Below, in pieces: positions 62,470 to 64,000 of a stretch of DNA of 64,000 nt. A program made the position numbers and the translations under genes. The notes under the pieces are model-generated. The model worked only from the letters and a program-made list of their open reading frames with translations, ran no database searches and was not told the origin of the DNA. Position 1 is the stretch's first letter. Each line of letters starts with the position of its first letter. Source of the stretch: Silurus meridionalis (lineage: Eukaryota > Chordata > Actinopteri > Siluriformes > Siluridae). Where the stretch lies: the NCBI RefSeq assembly GCF_014805685.1, contig NC_060884.1:13046356-13110355 (forward strand). The letters are read 5' to 3'.

Positions 62470-64000
62470 TATCAGTTGTGCAAATATACTGAGTGTGTGT
62501 CATAAATAGATTATTCATTTCTTTTCACAAATGCTCTCAAGCCCTGTATGAGTCACACTATTGTCAATTTACACTGGAAAGATCCCCACAATACTAATGC
62601 ATAATGTTATATAATAGTGTTACGTTTGATTTAAATGAAATATGAATTTGATTTGAAAAGCTCTTCATTTGGGATATTGGCAATGGAGTTCATTTACATA
62701 ACACAGACTTGGTGAAAGACATGGTGTTTGCGGTCTTTATTCTGGGAAGCTGGAATGTGGGTGGAAAAGCTGGAGGTTAAGCTCTTTGTCTGTATCCCTG
62801 CCCCATGCTTTGAAGCTCGCTGCTGGGGGCTGTCCACTGGCTTCTGCTTTATAGTCATGGCAATGGACGCATTATCAAAGGGACATTCCACTGAGAGCAA
62901 CTGCTCGCCTTGGTTTAAATAAGAGGGGGAGGGATGGGTGCCTAAAGCGATTGGACAAGAGGCCCCTGTTGCATGCACTGGGATATCTGAAAAGCTCCCA
63001 TCTATTGTGCAGACATGCTCAAAAGCCACACTGATAACACATCCACTTTATAATGTGTGATTGTAAGGGTGAGCCAGATGAAAGTGAGGAAAGCTGAAGG
63101 TCATGTTTGCTCTTTGGTTGCTGATTATGTGCATGTCGGATGAATTTCATGATAGACTGTACTGGGTCTTGAATAAGGCTTTAAAAAAAACATTTACTAG
63201 TCCTTGCTTGACTTAATCTTTGTTTGAAAACTTGCTTGGACTGATTCTAGTCAGCATTTAACAATTTGAATGGTGAAAGAGAAGTGCGTGGCGTGGGACG
63301 TCCTAGAAAATAAGGATGGGTGGATTTACATTCAAGCAAAGGGTGTGTTTAGTTTTTCTCACTTTGTTACCATTTCCTTTCCCGGCCCCTCCTCTTAAGC
63401 AGCAGTGATGTAAAGCCCCAAGGCAGGGTGAATGTCGAAAGGAAGGAAGCTTCACACACACACACACACACACACAGAAGCACTTGGTGAATCAGCAGTA
63501 CTGAAGAGAAAAAAGCGGAACAGGATCTGGGAAGGTCGCTTTTGGACAGGAACACTGCAAAGTGTCGGAACATGTTGAGCTGACAATGTTCTCATGTCCT
63601 ACCTGTCATTTACTCCCTTCCACGCACATCCTGTCAAAGCAGAAAGACCAGTATGGCAGCTGCATTTTCAACATGAAGTGCTTGTGTAAAAAAAAAAAAG
63701 AAAAAAGAAGAAATGTACAGAAGCAATATACACTTTTTAATGGTTTTTGCAATTTCAAAATAATTGAAAGTGACTAGAATATAAAATATGTTCTTGTAAA
63801 GAAATGAAATCAATAGTAGATCTGTGGGGTTGGTACCATGGTCTAGATTTTGTGCGCATGGACCTTTTTACTTTAAAATAAATTAATTGAAATGTTCCAA
63901 TGTACAAACTCAAAATAGTATTTGTAACCTTAAATACAATATTTATTTAAACGTGTTATGTTTAAATTATTTATTAGATCCATAGTGTTTTTTTTTATTC
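62470..64000. other. Downstream region, no gene recognised
   Basis: 62700-63050 is less AT-rich and free of obvious repeats, and holds an unrecognised 111-codon minus-strand frame (63029-62694) that I do not support as a gene. A (CA)n tract lies at 63454-63476. Otherwise AT-rich. Confidence 0.3.

Noticed and set aside
62694..63029. 111-codon minus-strand frame
   Set aside because: No family resemblance, and no splice or promoter support on that strand.

Overview
This is vertebrate nuclear DNA, almost certainly from a teleost fish. It is AT-rich, its genes are split by GT-AG introns, and it is full of Tc1/mariner fossils, non-LTR retrotransposon pieces, tRNA-headed SINEs and long dinucleotide microsatellites. 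The Tc1 load and SINE types suggest an otophysan such as a catfish, but the sequence alone does not prove that. No bacterial or viral genes, CRISPR arrays or operons were seen.

Five protein-coding genes can be rebuilt exon by exon. pacsin1 (minus, 352-3251) is cut by the left edge; only the start and most of the F-BAR domain are present. rps10 (plus, 25339-27256) is a complete 166-residue ribosomal protein with a separate 5' exon near 23096-23129. nudt3 (minus, 31165-41527) is a complete 178-residue Nudix diphosphoinositol-polyphosphate phosphohydrolase in five exons. hmga1 (minus, 43305-44489) is a complete 93-residue AT-hook protein in four coding exons. tusc2 (plus, 56046-61984) is a complete 110-residue protein in three coding exons, with a probable non-coding first exon near 52940.

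The block pacsin1-rps10-nudt3-hmga1 holds the same genes as human 6p21.31. Here nudt3 is inverted relative to its neighbours, so rps10 and nudt3 converge. SMIM29, which lies between NUDT3 and HMGA1 in human, is not visible. tusc2, on 3p21.3 in human, follows hmga1 directly.

Layout: 1-3.3 kb pacsin1; 3.3-23 kb repeat-rich DNA (hAT-like MITE, SINEs, LINE and Tc1 fossils, an RTE-like LINE abutting a Tc1 copy at 18.9-21.4 kb); 23.1-27.3 kb rps10, whose first intron holds a consensus RFX X-box beside an antisense open frame and whose second intron holds a long hairpin; 27.7-41.8 kb nudt3 with a long presumed 3' UTR, a 36-bp minisatellite and a Tc1 copy carrying a nested LINE tail; 42-44.5 kb hmga1; 45-52.8 kb a second RTE-like LINE and an L2-like LINE; 52.9-62.4 kb tusc2 with more Tc1 fossils; 62.4-64 kb no recognised gene.

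The genes are not a pathway. They are housekeeping, neuronal and chromatin genes kept as a syntenic block. The points most worth a second look are the X-box with its antisense frame, the weakened third AT-hook of hmga1, the nudt3 inversion, the rps10 intronic hairpin, and a splice-spanning upstream ORF in tusc2.
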